64,000 nucleotides of DNA from Pontibacter silvestris (GCF_020907275.1 NZ_JAJJWI010000004.1:1-64000), one strand, 5' to 3'; counted from the first letter of the stretch, positions 25,038 to 35,748 are shown. The notes: a model not told the origin generated them from the letters alone. Translations and numbers: made by a program.

Positions 25038-26561
25038 ATGAAGCACTTTTTTACGCTAGGATTTCTTCTCTTGGCACTTACAGTTCTTCCATTATCAGCG
25101 CAGGAGCACTTGCTGAACATGGATTCTACGGTTACCACAAAACATGAAGTTACGATCAAAGGCCAACGCATTCGCTATACTGCCACGGCAGGTACCCAGC
25201 CTGTCTGGGACGAGAACGGCAAACCAATTGCAGGCTTATTTTATACTTATTATGAGCGGTCCGATGTAAAAGACCTAACATCTCGGCCGTTGGTAATTTC
25301 CTTCAACGGCGGGCCAGGCTCGGGCTCGGTATGGATGCACATTGCCTACACCGGACCGCGCTTGTTGCAGATTGACGAGGAGGGATACCCTGTGCAGCCT
25401 TATGGTATCAGAGAGAATCCCTATTCTATATTGGACGTAGCCGACATCGTTTACGTGAACCCGGTTAACACTGGTCTCTCTAGGGCTTCTGATACACTTG
25501 ACAAAGATGCTGTGAGTAAAAAGTTCTTTGGCGTAAACGCCGATATTAAGTACCTAGCCGAGTGGATTAATACCTTTGTGAGCCGTGAAAGCCGATGGGC
25601 TTCGCCGAAGTATCTTATTGGAGAAAGCTATGGCACCAGCCGCGTCTCGGGCCTTGCCTTGGAACTTCAGAACGCGCAGTGGATGTACCTGAATGGTGTA
25701 ATACTGGTGTCTCCCACTGAACTGGGAATTGAGCGGAAGGGCCCCGTGGAGATGGCTCTTCGCCTTCCCTATTATGCTGCCACGGCCTGGTATCACAATG
25801 TTCTGGACCCTGAATTGCAGCAAAAAGATTTAACAGCCATGCTGCCGGAGGTAGAAGATTTTACTATTAATGAGTTGATTCCGGCTATAGCAAAAGGATG
25901 GTCTCTTGATGAACAAAAGAAAAATGAAATAGCAGCAAGAATGGCCCGTTACTCGGGTTTATCCGAAAAGGTGATTCTGCAGCACAATCTGGACGTGCCC
26001 ACGTCCTTTTTCTGGAAAGAGTTGCTTCGCGACCAGGGCTACACCGTAGGCCGCCTAGATTCACGGTATCTTGGCATAGATCGACAGGAGGCTGGAGAGC
26101 GCCCCGACTATGCCCCCGAATTGACTTCGTGGTTGCATTCATTCACGCCAGCCATAAATCTGTACATAAAGGAGGAGTTGAAGTACAACACCGATATAAA
26201 GTATAACATGTTCGGGCCGGTTCGCCCTTGGGACAATAGCAACGACAACACTGGAGACAATCTACGACAGGCAATGGCTCAAAATCCGAACTTGTACGTA
26301 ATGACACAATCAGGCTACTATGACGGCGCCTGTGATTACTTTAATGCCAAGTATTCTATGTGGCAGTTAGACCCTAGCGGCAAAATGAAAGACCGCATAA
26401 GCTGGAAGGGCTACCGTAGTGGTCATATGATGTACCTGCGCCAAGAGGATTTGGTAACTGCCAATGAGGATATTCGTGCGTTTATCCGAAAGACTCTGCC
26501 AAAGGCTAACCAACCTGCAAAATACCAACTATCTGGCAAGCGGCACTTGGGTAGCAAATAG
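25038..26561 (+). CDS. Secreted S10 family serine carboxypeptidase
   Basis: A 507-residue exported peptidase. Signal peptide about residues 1-21 (LTVLPLSA-Q). The oxyanion block FNGGPGSGSVW and the nucleophile Ser197 in GESYG are clear. The catalytic Asp is likely in GACDYF and the His in SGHMMYL. S10 enzymes remove C-terminal residues from peptides at acidic pH. The gene follows the SusD remnant, which suggests that a peptide-utilisation locus once lay here and lost its SusC/SusD part. Confidence 0.93.
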   Translation: MKHFFTLGFLLLALTVLPLSAQEHLLNMDSTVTTKHEVTIKGQRIRYTATAGTQPVWDENGKPIAGLFYTYYERSDVKDLTSRPLVISFNGGPGSGSVWMHIAYTGPRLLQIDEEGYPVQPYGIRENPYSILDVADIVYVNPVNTGLSRASDTLDKDAVSKKFFGVNADIKYLAEWINTFVSRESRWASPKYLIGESYGTSRVSGLALELQNAQWMYLNGVILVSPTELGIERKGPVEMALRLPYYAATAWYHNVLDPELQQKDLTAMLPEVEDFTINELIPAIAKGWSLDEQKKNEIAARMARYSGLSEKVILQHNLDVPTSFFWKELLRDQGYTVGRLDSRYLGIDRQEAGERPDYAPELTSWLHSFTPAINLYIKEELKYNTDIKYNMFGPVRPWDNSNDNTGDNLRQAMAQNPNLYVMTQSGYYDGACDYFNAKYSMWQLDPSGKMKDRISWKGYRSGHMMYLRQEDLVTANEDIRAFIRKTLPKANQPAKYQLSGKRHLGSK

Positions 26562-26580
26562 GCTCAATATTATTATTCAG

Positions 26581-26608
26581 GCTGGGGCTTTCAAAGCAGC
26601 CCTAGCTT
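26581..26608. terminator. Possible weak terminator after S10 peptidase gene
   Basis: A 9-bp stem with one G-U pair (GCTGGGGCT against AGCCCTAGC) lies 20 bp past the stop codon, with no strong T-run. Low confidence. Confidence 0.35.
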
Positions 26609-26771
26609 GAGTATTTCAACAATAGCCTAAAATTGTATTAAGGAAGGCTACTGATTCAGGTTGATAATCGGGCCTTCTGCCCTCTTTTATGCTCTAGGCA
26701 CAGTCTCTCAAAAATTACCTTTATTAGTTGTCTGCATGAAAGTAGAATACTTGAAGATGCTAATACTTCCA

Positions 26772-29693
26772 TTAACCTGCCTTTGCTGCGGTCGTTGTAT
26801 ACGTTCCCTCCTGTTTCACCTCCTCCGCTCGTTTTAGCTTTCCGCGTTGCTGCAGAAGCTTTACCAATAGCTGCCTCGCCTCCCAGTTTTGCGGATTACG
26901 GAGTAGTAACTTCTCATAAGCCCGCTGGGCTTTCTTTACTTCTCCCTGCGCTGTCCACAGCTTTGCCCACGCCAGTTGGTTGGCTCCTGTCTCGGCAAGG
27001 GTTACTGGTTCAGGTAGTTTTTGCAAAATTGCTTCGGCTTTTGCCGTCTCTCCTAAGCTAGCATATAGCCCTGCTAGGCGGTATTCTTCACCGCGAATCT
27101 TTACCTTACCTACCAGCAGTGGTTGTATAGCTGCCTTAGCACCGGCCTCATCGCCTTGTGCTAATTTGTAACTAGCCATCCGCAACATGTAGTCGGCACG
27201 CGGTGAACCTGAGGCAGCCAGAATCCGCTGTGCTTCCAACAAAGTTTTATAAGCAGTTTCATAATTACCTAGTGCGGCCAGCACATCAGCATATTGCCGT
27301 CGCAACTCGTAGTTTTGAGGCTTCATGGTTACCAGCTTCGCCAGTGGCTGTACGGCTGCACTATCTCTGTAAATTGAGCCTTTCAGCCAGTATGCATAAG
27401 CCTGTGCCTCATCCCTGCGGCCACGAAGATAAGTAGAGATAGTTGGCGCATCCTGCACATATTCTTCTGCCACGGCAATAGCCTCAGGCACCATACTGTA
27501 GCTGGCGTAAAATTCCCGAAACTGTTGGTTGACGGAAGCCCGTAGTAGCAAATCACCCTCAAGTTCTAGTGCTTTTCGGTAAAGTTGTACCTGCGCTTGC
27601 AGTGCCTCTTCCTCTTTTAGTTGGCCATCTTGCTTTTGCGCTTCTTTTAGCTTTGCCTCCGCTAGGTAAGTTGGTGCAAAATTTGGATTTATACTCTTTG
27701 CCTTCTCCAGCCACTTTTGCGCCGAAGTATAAACTTTCTGTTGCTGCTTTACTCTGGCGTAAGCAAGTATAGCCGGTTGATATTGAGCATCCCAGGTAAG
27801 GGCCGTGTCAAGCAAAGCAGTGGCTTTGGCTAAACTCTCCGCCTGTTCGGCTCGCTCCGCCAAGTTCAGGTACACCTGTGCCCAATTGCTGGCCATCGCC
27901 TGCTGGTCGCCTGCCAGATAGGCTTGCTGCCGCTTTACCATTTTATCTAGAAAGGTGTATAACTCCGGGTCTTTGGCTTTCAGGTCGGTAGTGGTGTTAA
28001 TGGATTTATGGTTAAGCGGATGTACTTTCACTGGCTCAAAATAGGCTGGGTAGGTCTGGGCCAAGTACTCGTGCTCATTGTTAGCAGAATAATAATCGAG
28101 GGTTCGACCATCTTTCATAGCATTCAAATATAGCCGCCTCACCTCGCGCTTTTCGCCATCTGTAAACACCATCTGGTGGTACAGGTGCGTGTACTCATGC
28201 AACACCACATTTCGCTCTAAATAGGATCCGCGCATTACATACTCAATGGCTGCCGCACCGCTTCCCACCCCACGGATGTCCATCCACTGCCGGTTGTCAA
28301 ACGTGGTGGCCTGCCGGAAATAGGGTGATTGCATGGCCATGGCCAAATCATGGTGCAGCGGCGGAATCACGAACGTTTCGCCTTGCCTGGATAAAAAAGG
28401 AAAATAGACAATGCTTTCGTATAACTGCGACCACACCATCTTTTGCACCTCACTGCCCGGGTAGTAGGCCACATCCGGGAATACCTTAGTAAAATTTACC
28501 ACGTCTTTGATATCTGTTTGCTGGACTACTTGCTGCAATGAGTCATAGTCGTGCAGATAGGTAAGCTGTTTCTGTTTGATGACAGCAGCAAGGGCATTAT
28601 GCGCCGGGCCATAGTGTTCTTTCTGTTGGAGGATGTGCTGGAAAATAGCCTGTGCCGAGTCGAGACGCATTTGGCGGTTCATATTAAAAGCCATGTAATA
28701 GGCAGATCCACGCAGCATTGTTGGCAAAACCGACATCGGATATGCTTGCTGCACATCAGTTGCTGCCTGGAGAGCTTCCGTTATTTTGTTTTGGGAAATT
28801 AATTCATCTGCCGCTTTTAATGCCTCACGCACTTCTTCATCTTCCGTTTGCGCATAGTCAGCATAGGTGAGGTTTGTGTGGCCATTGCCCCAGTGCCAAT
28901 GGGTAATGTAATGTAGTGGGTTCAGCGCCAACGCCAGCTCCCATTGCGCGGCCATGTCGTTGAGCTGCGAAGCATCTATACGACGCCAGATGGCGTAGCC
29001 ATAGTTAAAGCGGGCATCAGCGTCAAAAGGATTGATGGTAAGGCTTTTGATGAGCGGCACTTCTGCCAGCTCCGGTTTTTGGTTCCAGAAGTGTACGTCC
29101 GATTCCAGTAAATAAGCCGCCGCGTTTTCTGGATTCCACTGCATTACCTTTTTTGCCCAGGCAAGTGCCTCATCATATTTCTTTTGGAGCATCAGTATGC
29201 GCCCAATGGCCAGCGCTGCTTCCTCATCTTTTGAATTCCCCTCCCATACTTGCCGGGCCGCAGACATCGCTTTAGGTAGCTCCCAAGCCTGTACCTGCAG
29301 CTTGCTTTGTAGCAGCAGTGCTTCCCGCTGTTTTGGGTTTTCTTTTAGTACCTCCTGCACTAAATCCTCAGCGTGACGAAACTCATTTTGAAGGATGAAT
29401 AGTTTTGCTTTTGCTAACTTGGTCTGACTTGATGGCTTTGTAGCTAAAAGTATTTGCGCCGCCTCCTGCCATTCGCCCAGTTCCAGTAACCTAGTGGCTT
29501 TTTCAGCTGGGTTTATCTCTTGGTTCTGACGCACTCTTTCTCTTTCTTGCTCCAGCTTCTGACGTACAGCCGCTACATCGTCAGGATGCTGGGCAAAAGC
29601 GGGATAGACAAGAAGTAGAAAGAGGTTAAGAAATAGAAATGCTTTTTTAGCGGAGGAAAACGCAACAGTAAGCAGCGAAAGTATCATAGGCAA
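26772..29693 (-). CDS. TPR-rich secreted protein with HEXXH metallopeptidase motif
   Basis: A 973-residue exported protein (signal ending YPAFA-Q near residue 35). Numerous TPR-like repeats occupy residues about 60-360 and 600-960. Between them is a gluzincin-type peptidase domain: HEYTH at about 499-503 and a downstream NEHEYLAQTYPAYF that can supply the third metal ligand. This resembles the peptidase-MA-like / DUF1570 arrangement. The target is unknown. Leu/Ala/Gln-rich composition is typical of TPR. It is probably monocistronic. Confidence 0.85.
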   Translation of the reverse strand: MPMILSLLTVAFSSAKKAFLFLNLFLLLVYPAFAQHPDDVAAVRQKLEQERERVRQNQEINPAEKATRLLELGEWQEAAQILLATKPSSQTKLAKAKLFILQNEFRHAEDLVQEVLKENPKQREALLLQSKLQVQAWELPKAMSAARQVWEGNSKDEEAALAIGRILMLQKKYDEALAWAKKVMQWNPENAAAYLLESDVHFWNQKPELAEVPLIKSLTINPFDADARFNYGYAIWRRIDASQLNDMAAQWELALALNPLHYITHWHWGNGHTNLTYADYAQTEDEEVREALKAADELISQNKITEALQAATDVQQAYPMSVLPTMLRGSAYYMAFNMNRQMRLDSAQAIFQHILQQKEHYGPAHNALAAVIKQKQLTYLHDYDSLQQVVQQTDIKDVVNFTKVFPDVAYYPGSEVQKMVWSQLYESIVYFPFLSRQGETFVIPPLHHDLAMAMQSPYFRQATTFDNRQWMDIRGVGSGAAAIEYVMRGSYLERNVVLHEYTHLYHQMVFTDGEKREVRRLYLNAMKDGRTLDYYSANNEHEYLAQTYPAYFEPVKVHPLNHKSINTTTDLKAKDPELYTFLDKMVKRQQAYLAGDQQAMASNWAQVYLNLAERAEQAESLAKATALLDTALTWDAQYQPAILAYARVKQQQKVYTSAQKWLEKAKSINPNFAPTYLAEAKLKEAQKQDGQLKEEEALQAQVQLYRKALELEGDLLLRASVNQQFREFYASYSMVPEAIAVAEEYVQDAPTISTYLRGRRDEAQAYAYWLKGSIYRDSAAVQPLAKLVTMKPQNYELRRQYADVLAALGNYETAYKTLLEAQRILAASGSPRADYMLRMASYKLAQGDEAGAKAAIQPLLVGKVKIRGEEYRLAGLYASLGETAKAEAILQKLPEPVTLAETGANQLAWAKLWTAQGEVKKAQRAYEKLLLRNPQNWEARQLLVKLLQQRGKLKRAEEVKQEGTYTTTAAKAG

Positions 29694-30099
29694 AGAGTTA
29701 GGGGATTTTAAATAAGAGTTTATCTTATAACATGTTATGAAGGAATCTGAACTGGAAACCTAAGATAATCAAATATAAAACAAGTCAGTATAATATACCT
29801 ATATTAATATGTTTACATTTTTAAGATCATCCTAATATGGAATTGCAATGTTTTACTGTAGAATTTTTTCAGACAGTCCCTGCTGGTTATACAATAGGTT
29901 TTCATATTGGCAAGAAGTTAGGAGCCAAAAGTAAAATGCTTCCTTTTCCGGTTGCAGAAGCTAGTCTCTCGAGGTATTCATGAAATCAACCCCCAACTCA
30001 TCAGCTACCTCTTTTACCGAGCCTCTGGCATAGGAGAGGTCGAAAGCCGTCCACCTGATTGAGGAGTCAAATACGCATCTTCAATATAAATATATCAAA
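29694..30099. other. Intergenic region holding transposase debris
   Basis: About 400 bp between the TPR-protease gene and fumC. It holds an IS3-type transposase scrap at 29961-30077; the rest is A/T-rich with no recognised gene. Confidence 0.6.
29961..30077 (-). pseudogene. IS3-family transposase OrfA remnant
   Basis: The minus strand encodes FDLSYARGSVKEVADELGV, a hallmark of the N-terminal helix-turn-helix of IS3-family OrfA proteins. It is preceded by RCVFDSSIRWTA (degraded start) and cut by TAG soon after. No terminal repeats and no OrfB are present. It shows past IS activity next to the fumC 3' end, the same end that was copied to 23.7 kb. Confidence 0.7.
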
Positions 30100-30102
30100 C
30101 AA

Positions 30103-30130
30103 AAAAGCAGCTCCTGCAAGAGCTGCTTTT
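30103..30130 (-). terminator. fumC terminator
   Basis: A 10-bp perfect stem (AAAAGCAGCT and complement) with an 8-nt loop, flanked by an A/T run in the minus direction, 48 bp past the fumC stop. A copy exists at 23710-23736. Confidence 0.85.
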
Positions 30131-30177
30131 CCTTTATCAACAATACAAGTGTAAAAGCTTGTATCTAATACTAATAA

Positions 30178-31575
30178 TTACTTTTTCAAGCTGCCGATCA
30201 TATCCTCTGGCTTCACCCACTCGTCAAACTGCTCGTTGGTGAGCAGACCTAGATCAATGGCAGCCTGGCGAAGTGTAGTGCCTTCTTTGTGGGCTTTCTT
30301 CGCAATCTTAGCAGCGTTATCGTAACCGATGTGTGGATTCAGAGCAGTAACAAGCATCAAAGAGTTCTCCAGGTTATGCTTAATGCGCTCTCTGTTTGGC
30401 TCTATACCTACCGCACAGTGCTTATCGAAAGAGTCGCAGGCATCACCGATCAATTGGGCGCTCATCAGCAGGTTATAGATCATTACTGGCTTGAACACGT
30501 TCAGCTCAAAGTGGCCGTTCATGCCCCCTACTGAAATAGCCACGTCGTTACCTATTACCTGGGCGCAAACCATGGTCATGGCCTCAGCCTGTGTAGGGTT
30601 TACTTTACCTGGCATTATAGAAGAACCCGGCTCGTTCTCTGGGATGGTAATCTCAGCGATACCAGAACGAGGGCCGGAAGCTAACAAACGAATATCGTTG
30701 GCTATCTTCATCAGGCTAACTGCCAGTTGCTTCAGGGCACCAGAAGTTTCTACAATAGCATCGTGTGCTGCAAGTGCCTCAAATTTGTTTGGAGCTGTGA
30801 TGAACTCATGACCGGCAAACTCAGAGATCTTTTGTGCCACCAGCACATCGTACCCTTGTGGTGTATTAAGGCCTGTACCTACAGCAGATCCACCTAAAGC
30901 CAGCGTGCTCAGGTGATCGAGTGTATTGCGAAGCGACTTCATGCCGTAATCCAGCTGTGCTACATAGCCGGAAAGCTCCTGGCCTAGTGTCAGTGGAGTA
31001 GCATCCATCAGGTGCGTACGGCCAATCTTCACCACATCCATAAAAGCTTCGGACTTGCTGTGCAGCGTGTCGCGCAGTTTCTGCACCATTGGCAGGGTAT
31101 GCTCTACTACTTTTTTGTAAGCAGCAATGTGCATTGCTGTTGGGAAAGTATCGTTAGAAGACTGCGACTTGTTTACATCGTCGTTCGGGTGGATTTTCTT
31201 TTTCTCATCCGTCAGGTTGCCGCCCAGCAATACGTGTGCACGGTTAGCTACCACTTCGTTTACGTTCATATTAGATTGTGTACCGGAACCCGTCTGCCAC
31301 ACAACCAGCGGAAATTGATCTGCCAGCACGCCCTGCAAGATCTCGTCACAAACTTTACCAATAATATCTGCTTTCTCCTGTGGTAAAACGTCTAACTCTG
31401 CGTTAGCAAAAGCAGCTGATTTTTTAAGAATTGCAAAAGCATCAATCACTTCTGTTGGCATAGTTTGGCCGCCAATAGTGAAATTTTCTTTAGAACGCTG
31501 TGTTTGTGCGCCCCAGTATTTGTCTGCAGGCACCTCTATAGGGCCCATGGTGTCTTTTTCTACACGAACTTGCAT
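30178..31575 (-). CDS. fumC: Class II fumarate hydratase
   Basis: A 465-residue homotetrameric fumarase of the TCA cycle. The superfamily signature [11 protein letters not shown], the SGTQSNMN block and the [15 protein letters not shown] region are intact. Length is normal. The likely promoter has a TAGCTTTG -7 box at 31615-31622. Its 3' 104 coding bases and terminator are duplicated at 23705-23893. Confidence 0.98.
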   Translation of the reverse strand: MQVRVEKDTMGPIEVPADKYWGAQTQRSKENFTIGGQTMPTEVIDAFAILKKSAAFANAELDVLPQEKADIIGKVCDEILQGVLADQFPLVVWQTGSGTQSNMNVNEVVANRAHVLLGGNLTDEKKKIHPNDDVNKSQSSNDTFPTAMHIAAYKKVVEHTLPMVQKLRDTLHSKSEAFMDVVKIGRTHLMDATPLTLGQELSGYVAQLDYGMKSLRNTLDHLSTLALGGSAVGTGLNTPQGYDVLVAQKISEFAGHEFITAPNKFEALAAHDAIVETSGALKQLAVSLMKIANDIRLLASGPRSGIAEITIPENEPGSSIMPGKVNPTQAEAMTMVCAQVIGNDVAISVGGMNGHFELNVFKPVMIYNLLMSAQLIGDACDSFDKHCAVGIEPNRERIKHNLENSLMLVTALNPHIGYDNAAKIAKKAHKEGTTLRQAAIDLGLLTNEQFDEWVKPEDMIGSLKK

Positions 31576-31614
31576 ATCGTTTTATATTGAGTTTGAAAGA
31601 AAAATCTTCTATGG

Positions 31615-31622
31615 CAAAGCTA
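31615..31622 (-). promoter_or_regulatory. -7 box of the fumC promoter
   Basis: On the minus strand TAGCTTTG matches TAnnTTTG, 40 bp upstream of the fumC start. No unambiguous -33 element was seen at the usual spacing. Confidence 0.45.
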
Positions 31623-31744
31623 TAAAATTAATCTTAAAGATGAGGCCCGGCTTGTTGTGCAATGCTTATTAACAGCAGCAATACCTCTTTAGCACTAACT
31701 CTTCTTCACGCCGAATAACATCGGTAAATATTCTTTAATATAAC

Positions 31745-32461
31745 TTATCGTATTACCCGATTACCCGACTCCTGAGCTAGTAATGCTATCATCTCAAGCT
31801 GTACAGTTTTCAGGTAAGTAGTGTTTAAAATGGTCTGGTCGTTAAACGTAATCAGGTACTCCCCCTCCTGCCCTAGGTAATGAATACTTTGTATTTCCTG
31901 CATTGGGTAAACACGTTTTTCCATCAGAAAATTTGTAACAACCAGGCTTTCTTCGTTTATGCTTACGTGCCAGCGTGTGGCCAGCCAACCTACGGCTCCT
32001 GAAATCAGGAGCAAGACAAGCAGTAGCAAAGCATAAACCCTCTTAGAGTTGTGCCCTTCCTGTTGGCGCAAATAGCTTTTATACAATTCGTATTCTTGTC
32101 CTAAAAAAGCTCTTTGTGTAATGCGCAAGGGTATGAGCGCCAGCGTTAGCCCTACCAGCAGGCCAGGGGCAAACATAGCCCTGAAATTTGGGGTAAGCAG
32201 AAAAAGGCTATTTCCGGAGTTGTGAATAATGCTTGCAATAAGAGACAACATACCTGCACTAAAGACAGACAAAATACAGGCAAAGAAGTAATAGACAATC
32301 GTTAACTTAAACTCCTGTTTTTGGATGTATTTTACTTCTTCAGCTGTCAGCGATTCATTTTGTCGTGAGGGCGACAGCCTGCGCAGTGCAAACCGAATAA
32401 CAGGTAGCAATACGGCTATTGCAAAAAAACTGAGCAAAAGGCTCTCAATAATTTCCAGCAT
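31745..32461 (-). CDS. Polytopic membrane protein of unknown function
   Basis: A 238-residue protein with about four membrane segments (near residues 6-27, 54-80, 95-113 and 142-162). A C-terminal soluble domain (about 165-238, starting WHVSINEESLVVTN) has a beta-strand pattern like PH-type domains. I recognise no family. It is read divergently from the histidine kinase gene. Confidence 0.75.
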   Translation of the reverse strand: MLEIIESLLLSFFAIAVLLPVIRFALRRLSPSRQNESLTAEEVKYIQKQEFKLTIVYYFFACILSVFSAGMLSLIASIIHNSGNSLFLLTPNFRAMFAPGLLVGLTLALIPLRITQRAFLGQEYELYKSYLRQQEGHNSKRVYALLLLVLLLISGAVGWLATRWHVSINEESLVVTNFLMEKRVYPMQEIQSIHYLGQEGEYLITFNDQTILNTTYLKTVQLEMIALLAQESGNRVIR

Positions 32462-32793
32462 GGGGTTGACTTAGTTGCTACAAAGTTAATACGCTATTCT
32501 CAATTTCCTGTACATAAAACCTTGAAGCCAAAGAAAGACGCACTTTTTAGGTGTTGCTTCTGTTATGCCTGAAATTTCCGGTTAGTGTTTTAAGTAGTGC
32601 TTCAAAATGTAATATTTCATTTCTAAATGAAAAAGTAAGCTTTTACCGTACATATAGCCTTTAAACCTTAATTACACAAGCTATTAAGAGCAAGAAAACT
32701 TTTGGTATGATGGCTTTTTGTTTATATTTGACTATATACTCTATAAACCTATTACTGGGCTGCAGCCTCTGAATTTTTTGTGAAGAATGTTTC
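32462..32793. other. Divergent intergenic region upstream of histidine kinase
   Basis: 332 bp of A/T-rich DNA between two divergent genes. It contains the kinase promoter at 32701-32730. Nothing else is recognised. Confidence 0.6.
32701..32730 (+). promoter_or_regulatory. Bacteroidota promoter of the histidine kinase gene
   Basis: TTTG at 32701-32704 and TATATTTG at 32723-32730, separated by 18 bp, match the TTTG/TAnnTTTG primary promoter. The start site would be near 32737, with a leader of about 60-90 nt. Confidence 0.65.
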
Positions 32794-35748
32794 GTGATCA
32801 AGCCTCGGTATAAACTTAATAGCATGCAACTTGCCAGGTTGGCTCAATTCTTGAAAGATCATGTAGTAGCTATTGCTTCTTTTCTACTTATCTTTTTACT
32901 AACGCTTTTCATTTACACCGAAACTAAACAGAAATCTGAAGAGCGTAGGCACAAACTCTTTACGTTTAAGGCCGATCAGGCTACTGCGGACATAGAGCAA
33001 CGCATGCGTGATTACATTCAGGTACTGATTGGGGCTAAGGCGCTATATATTGCCTCTGATACAGTAGACCGCAGTGCTTGGCGCGCCTATTATGAAACAC
33101 TTAACCTGGAGCAAAACTACCCGGGCATACAGGGCATAGGCTATTCTCATGTGGTGTGGCCACATGAACTGGAGCAACACACGGAGCAAATCAGGAACGA
33201 GGGTTACAGCGAATATACGGTCTATCCAGAGTCTAAGCAGCCGATGTATACCTCAATTATTTTTCTGGAGCCATTCGAAGGCAGAAATCTGCGGGCCTTT
33301 GGGTACGACATGTTCAGTGATTCTATCCGGCGATCGGCTATGACCATTGCCCGTGACACTAAGCAACCCGCCTTAACAGGTAAAGTGCGCCTGGTACAGG
33401 AAAACAACAAAGATGAACAGGCGGGCTTTCTGATTTACCTGCCCATTTATGATAACAATGCCGATCCCGAATCAATATGGGACAGGCAGCGCCTTATAAA
33501 GGGATATGTTTACAGCCCTTTTAGAGCAATAGACTTAATGACAGCCATCTTAAAGAATGATTTTGATGACCTGGACATTGAAGTATACGATGGAGTCACA
33601 ATGGATAAAGAGTCTTTACTCTTTAGTACAGATACCACGCTTTACAATAATGCTTCTGAAAAGAGACTGTTTAGTAAGGTAAACACACTTAGCATTGGCA
33701 ATCATACCTGGCGCATCTACTTATCAGGTAAACCCTCATTAGGAAAGTCAGGCGATATAGAGTTGCCGTATTTTATACTGGCCGGAGGTTTTATTATTGC
33801 TATGCTGATGTTCTTTGTTACTTGGTCGCTTAGCAATACGCGTCATTCAAACCACCTAAAGCAAACCATCACCGATAATGCCACAGCTGCCTTGTTTATT
33901 ATCGATTCGAAAGGCTATTGCACCTTTATGAACCCTGCTGCCGAGGAAATGACAGGGTATACCTTTGAGGAGATGCAACAGGGAAAGTTGCACGATATGA
34001 TTCACCACAGCCATCCCGATGGTTCTCCTTACCATGCCGACCAGTGCCCTATACGTACATCACTTGCCATAAGCAAACCACAACGTGCTTATGAAGATGT
34101 GTTTGTGCGTAAAGATGGCAGCTTCTTTAACGTATCGTGCGCTGTACAGCCAATACAGGAGAGCGGTAAGCAGAACAGCTATGCCATTATTGAAGTTCGC
34201 GATATTACAGATGAAAAGCATGCACAACAGGCGCTTATAGAGAGTGAGGCCCGCTTTAGAACCATGGCTGACAATGCTCCGGTAATGATCTGGATGTCGG
34301 ATGCCTGGGGACACTGCATTTATGTTAATAAACAGTGGACAGATTTTACAGGCCAGTCGTTTGAGGATAGTATAGCAGACAACTGGAAAGAGTTGATTGA
34401 CGAAACAGATTATAAAGACTTTAGAGAAGTTTATAAAAAGGGCGTTGCAGAAGAAAAAACTTTTAAAAACGAAATGCACCTGCGCCGTTACGATGGCCAG
34501 TTCCGCTCTATAATAAATACAGGGAGTCCGCGCTTTGGGGCAGATGGAGAGTATCTGGGCCACATTGGTTCTATTATAGATATATCAGAAATAAAGGAAG
34601 CAGAGCAAAAATTAAAACAAAACGCTGAGTTGCTGCAAAAGCTGTTCCTGGAAGTGCCAGCAGTGGTTGGCCTTGTGCGGGCACCGGATTACCAGTATGT
34701 ACTGGCTAACCCTCTCTACAGCACGTTGTATGGTAACAGATCTTTGGTTGGCAAAACTATTTATGAAGCACACTCTGAAGTAGAGTTAACAGAGTTTCAT
34801 GGTCGCCTGCAGAAGGTTTTTGAAACAGGTGAGCCATTTGTAGGAAATGAGGTGCTGTCGTCTATAAACAACGGTGATAACGGAGGGCTTATCAGTGGCT
34901 ATTTTAACATGGTATATCAACCTCTGATAGATAGTGTGGGCAAGGTAGAGGCCGTTTTAATCTTTGCCGTTGAGGTTACTGAGCTTATAAATGCCCGTAA
35001 AGAGCTGTCTTCTATAAATGAAGAATTGAGCAGTAAAAACAAGGAGCTGCTCCGCATTAACACCGACCTGGACAACTTTATATACACTGCCTCACACGAC
35101 CTGAAATCTCCTATTGCCAACATGGAAGGCCTGTCTGTTTTGCTTCGCGATATTTTACGGGGCAAGCTTGGTGATGGCGATAAGCAAATACTGGATATGA
35201 TTAGCCAATCAATAGAGAAGTTAAAAAGAACTATAGCAGATCTGGCTGAAATTACCAAGGTACAGAAGGAACTGGATTCAGCTGTAGAGCCACTTTGCTT
35301 TAATAATCTCTTAGAAGATATTACCGCTGATATAAATAGCCAGTTACAGGAGGCTGATGCTACTATAACCACAGATTTTCAGGTTAGTTCTGTACTTTAC
35401 GCTCGAAAGAACCTACGCAGTATCATTTATAATTTAGTTTCTAATGCTGTAAAATATAAATCTCCTGAACGGCCGGCAATAGTAAGTATTCAAAGTTACC
35501 AGGAAGATGGCTGTGTGGTGTTACAGGTTTCAGACAATGGTTTAGGCATACGGAAAGAGCAACAGCACAAGCTGTTCACGATGTTTAAACGCTTGCATAA
35601 CCACGTAGAAGGTACCGGTATAGGGCTTTATATTGTTAAGCGTATAGTAGAGAACAGCGGCGGGCGTATTGTGGTAGAGAGTGAGTTTGACCAGGGAACC
35701 ACTTTTAAAGTGTACTTTAAGCAGGAATTAGTAAAGGAAAAGGTATGA
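32794..35748 (+). CDS. CHASE/PAS hybrid-type sensor histidine kinase
   Basis: A 984-residue membrane sensor kinase. Domains in order: TM1 (about 24-45), CHASE-type extracytoplasmic sensor (about 60-310), TM2 (about 328-350), three PAS domains (about 355-475, 480-605, 610-740), a HisKA domain with phospho-acceptor His768 (TASHDLKSPIANM), and HATPase_c with N-box YNLVSNAVKYKSP, DNGLGI and GTGIGLYIVKRI. No receiver domain or response regulator gene adjoins, so the partner is encoded elsewhere. The start is GTG at 32794 or ATG at 32824; no SD decides it. Confidence 0.94.
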   Translation: MIKPRYKLNSMQLARLAQFLKDHVVAIASFLLIFLLTLFIYTETKQKSEERRHKLFTFKADQATADIEQRMRDYIQVLIGAKALYIASDTVDRSAWRAYYETLNLEQNYPGIQGIGYSHVVWPHELEQHTEQIRNEGYSEYTVYPESKQPMYTSIIFLEPFEGRNLRAFGYDMFSDSIRRSAMTIARDTKQPALTGKVRLVQENNKDEQAGFLIYLPIYDNNADPESIWDRQRLIKGYVYSPFRAIDLMTAILKNDFDDLDIEVYDGVTMDKESLLFSTDTTLYNNASEKRLFSKVNTLSIGNHTWRIYLSGKPSLGKSGDIELPYFILAGGFIIAMLMFFVTWSLSNTRHSNHLKQTITDNATAALFIIDSKGYCTFMNPAAEEMTGYTFEEMQQGKLHDMIHHSHPDGSPYHADQCPIRTSLAISKPQRAYEDVFVRKDGSFFNVSCAVQPIQESGKQNSYAIIEVRDITDEKHAQQALIESEARFRTMADNAPVMIWMSDAWGHCIYVNKQWTDFTGQSFEDSIADNWKELIDETDYKDFREVYKKGVAEEKTFKNEMHLRRYDGQFRSIINTGSPRFGADGEYLGHIGSIIDISEIKEAEQKLKQNAELLQKLFLEVPAVVGLVRAPDYQYVLANPLYSTLYGNRSLVGKTIYEAHSEVELTEFHGRLQKVFETGEPFVGNEVLSSINNGDNGGLISGYFNMVYQPLIDSVGKVEAVLIFAVEVTELINARKELSSINEELSSKNKELLRINTDLDNFIYTASHDLKSPIANMEGLSVLLRDILRGKLGDGDKQILDMISQSIEKLKRTIADLAEITKVQKELDSAVEPLCFNNLLEDITADINSQLQEADATITTDFQVSSVLYARKNLRSIIYNLVSNAVKYKSPERPAIVSIQSYQEDGCVVLQVSDNGLGIRKEQQHKLFTMFKRLHNHVEGTGIGLYIVKRIVENSGGRIVVESEFDQGTTFKVYFKQELVKEKV

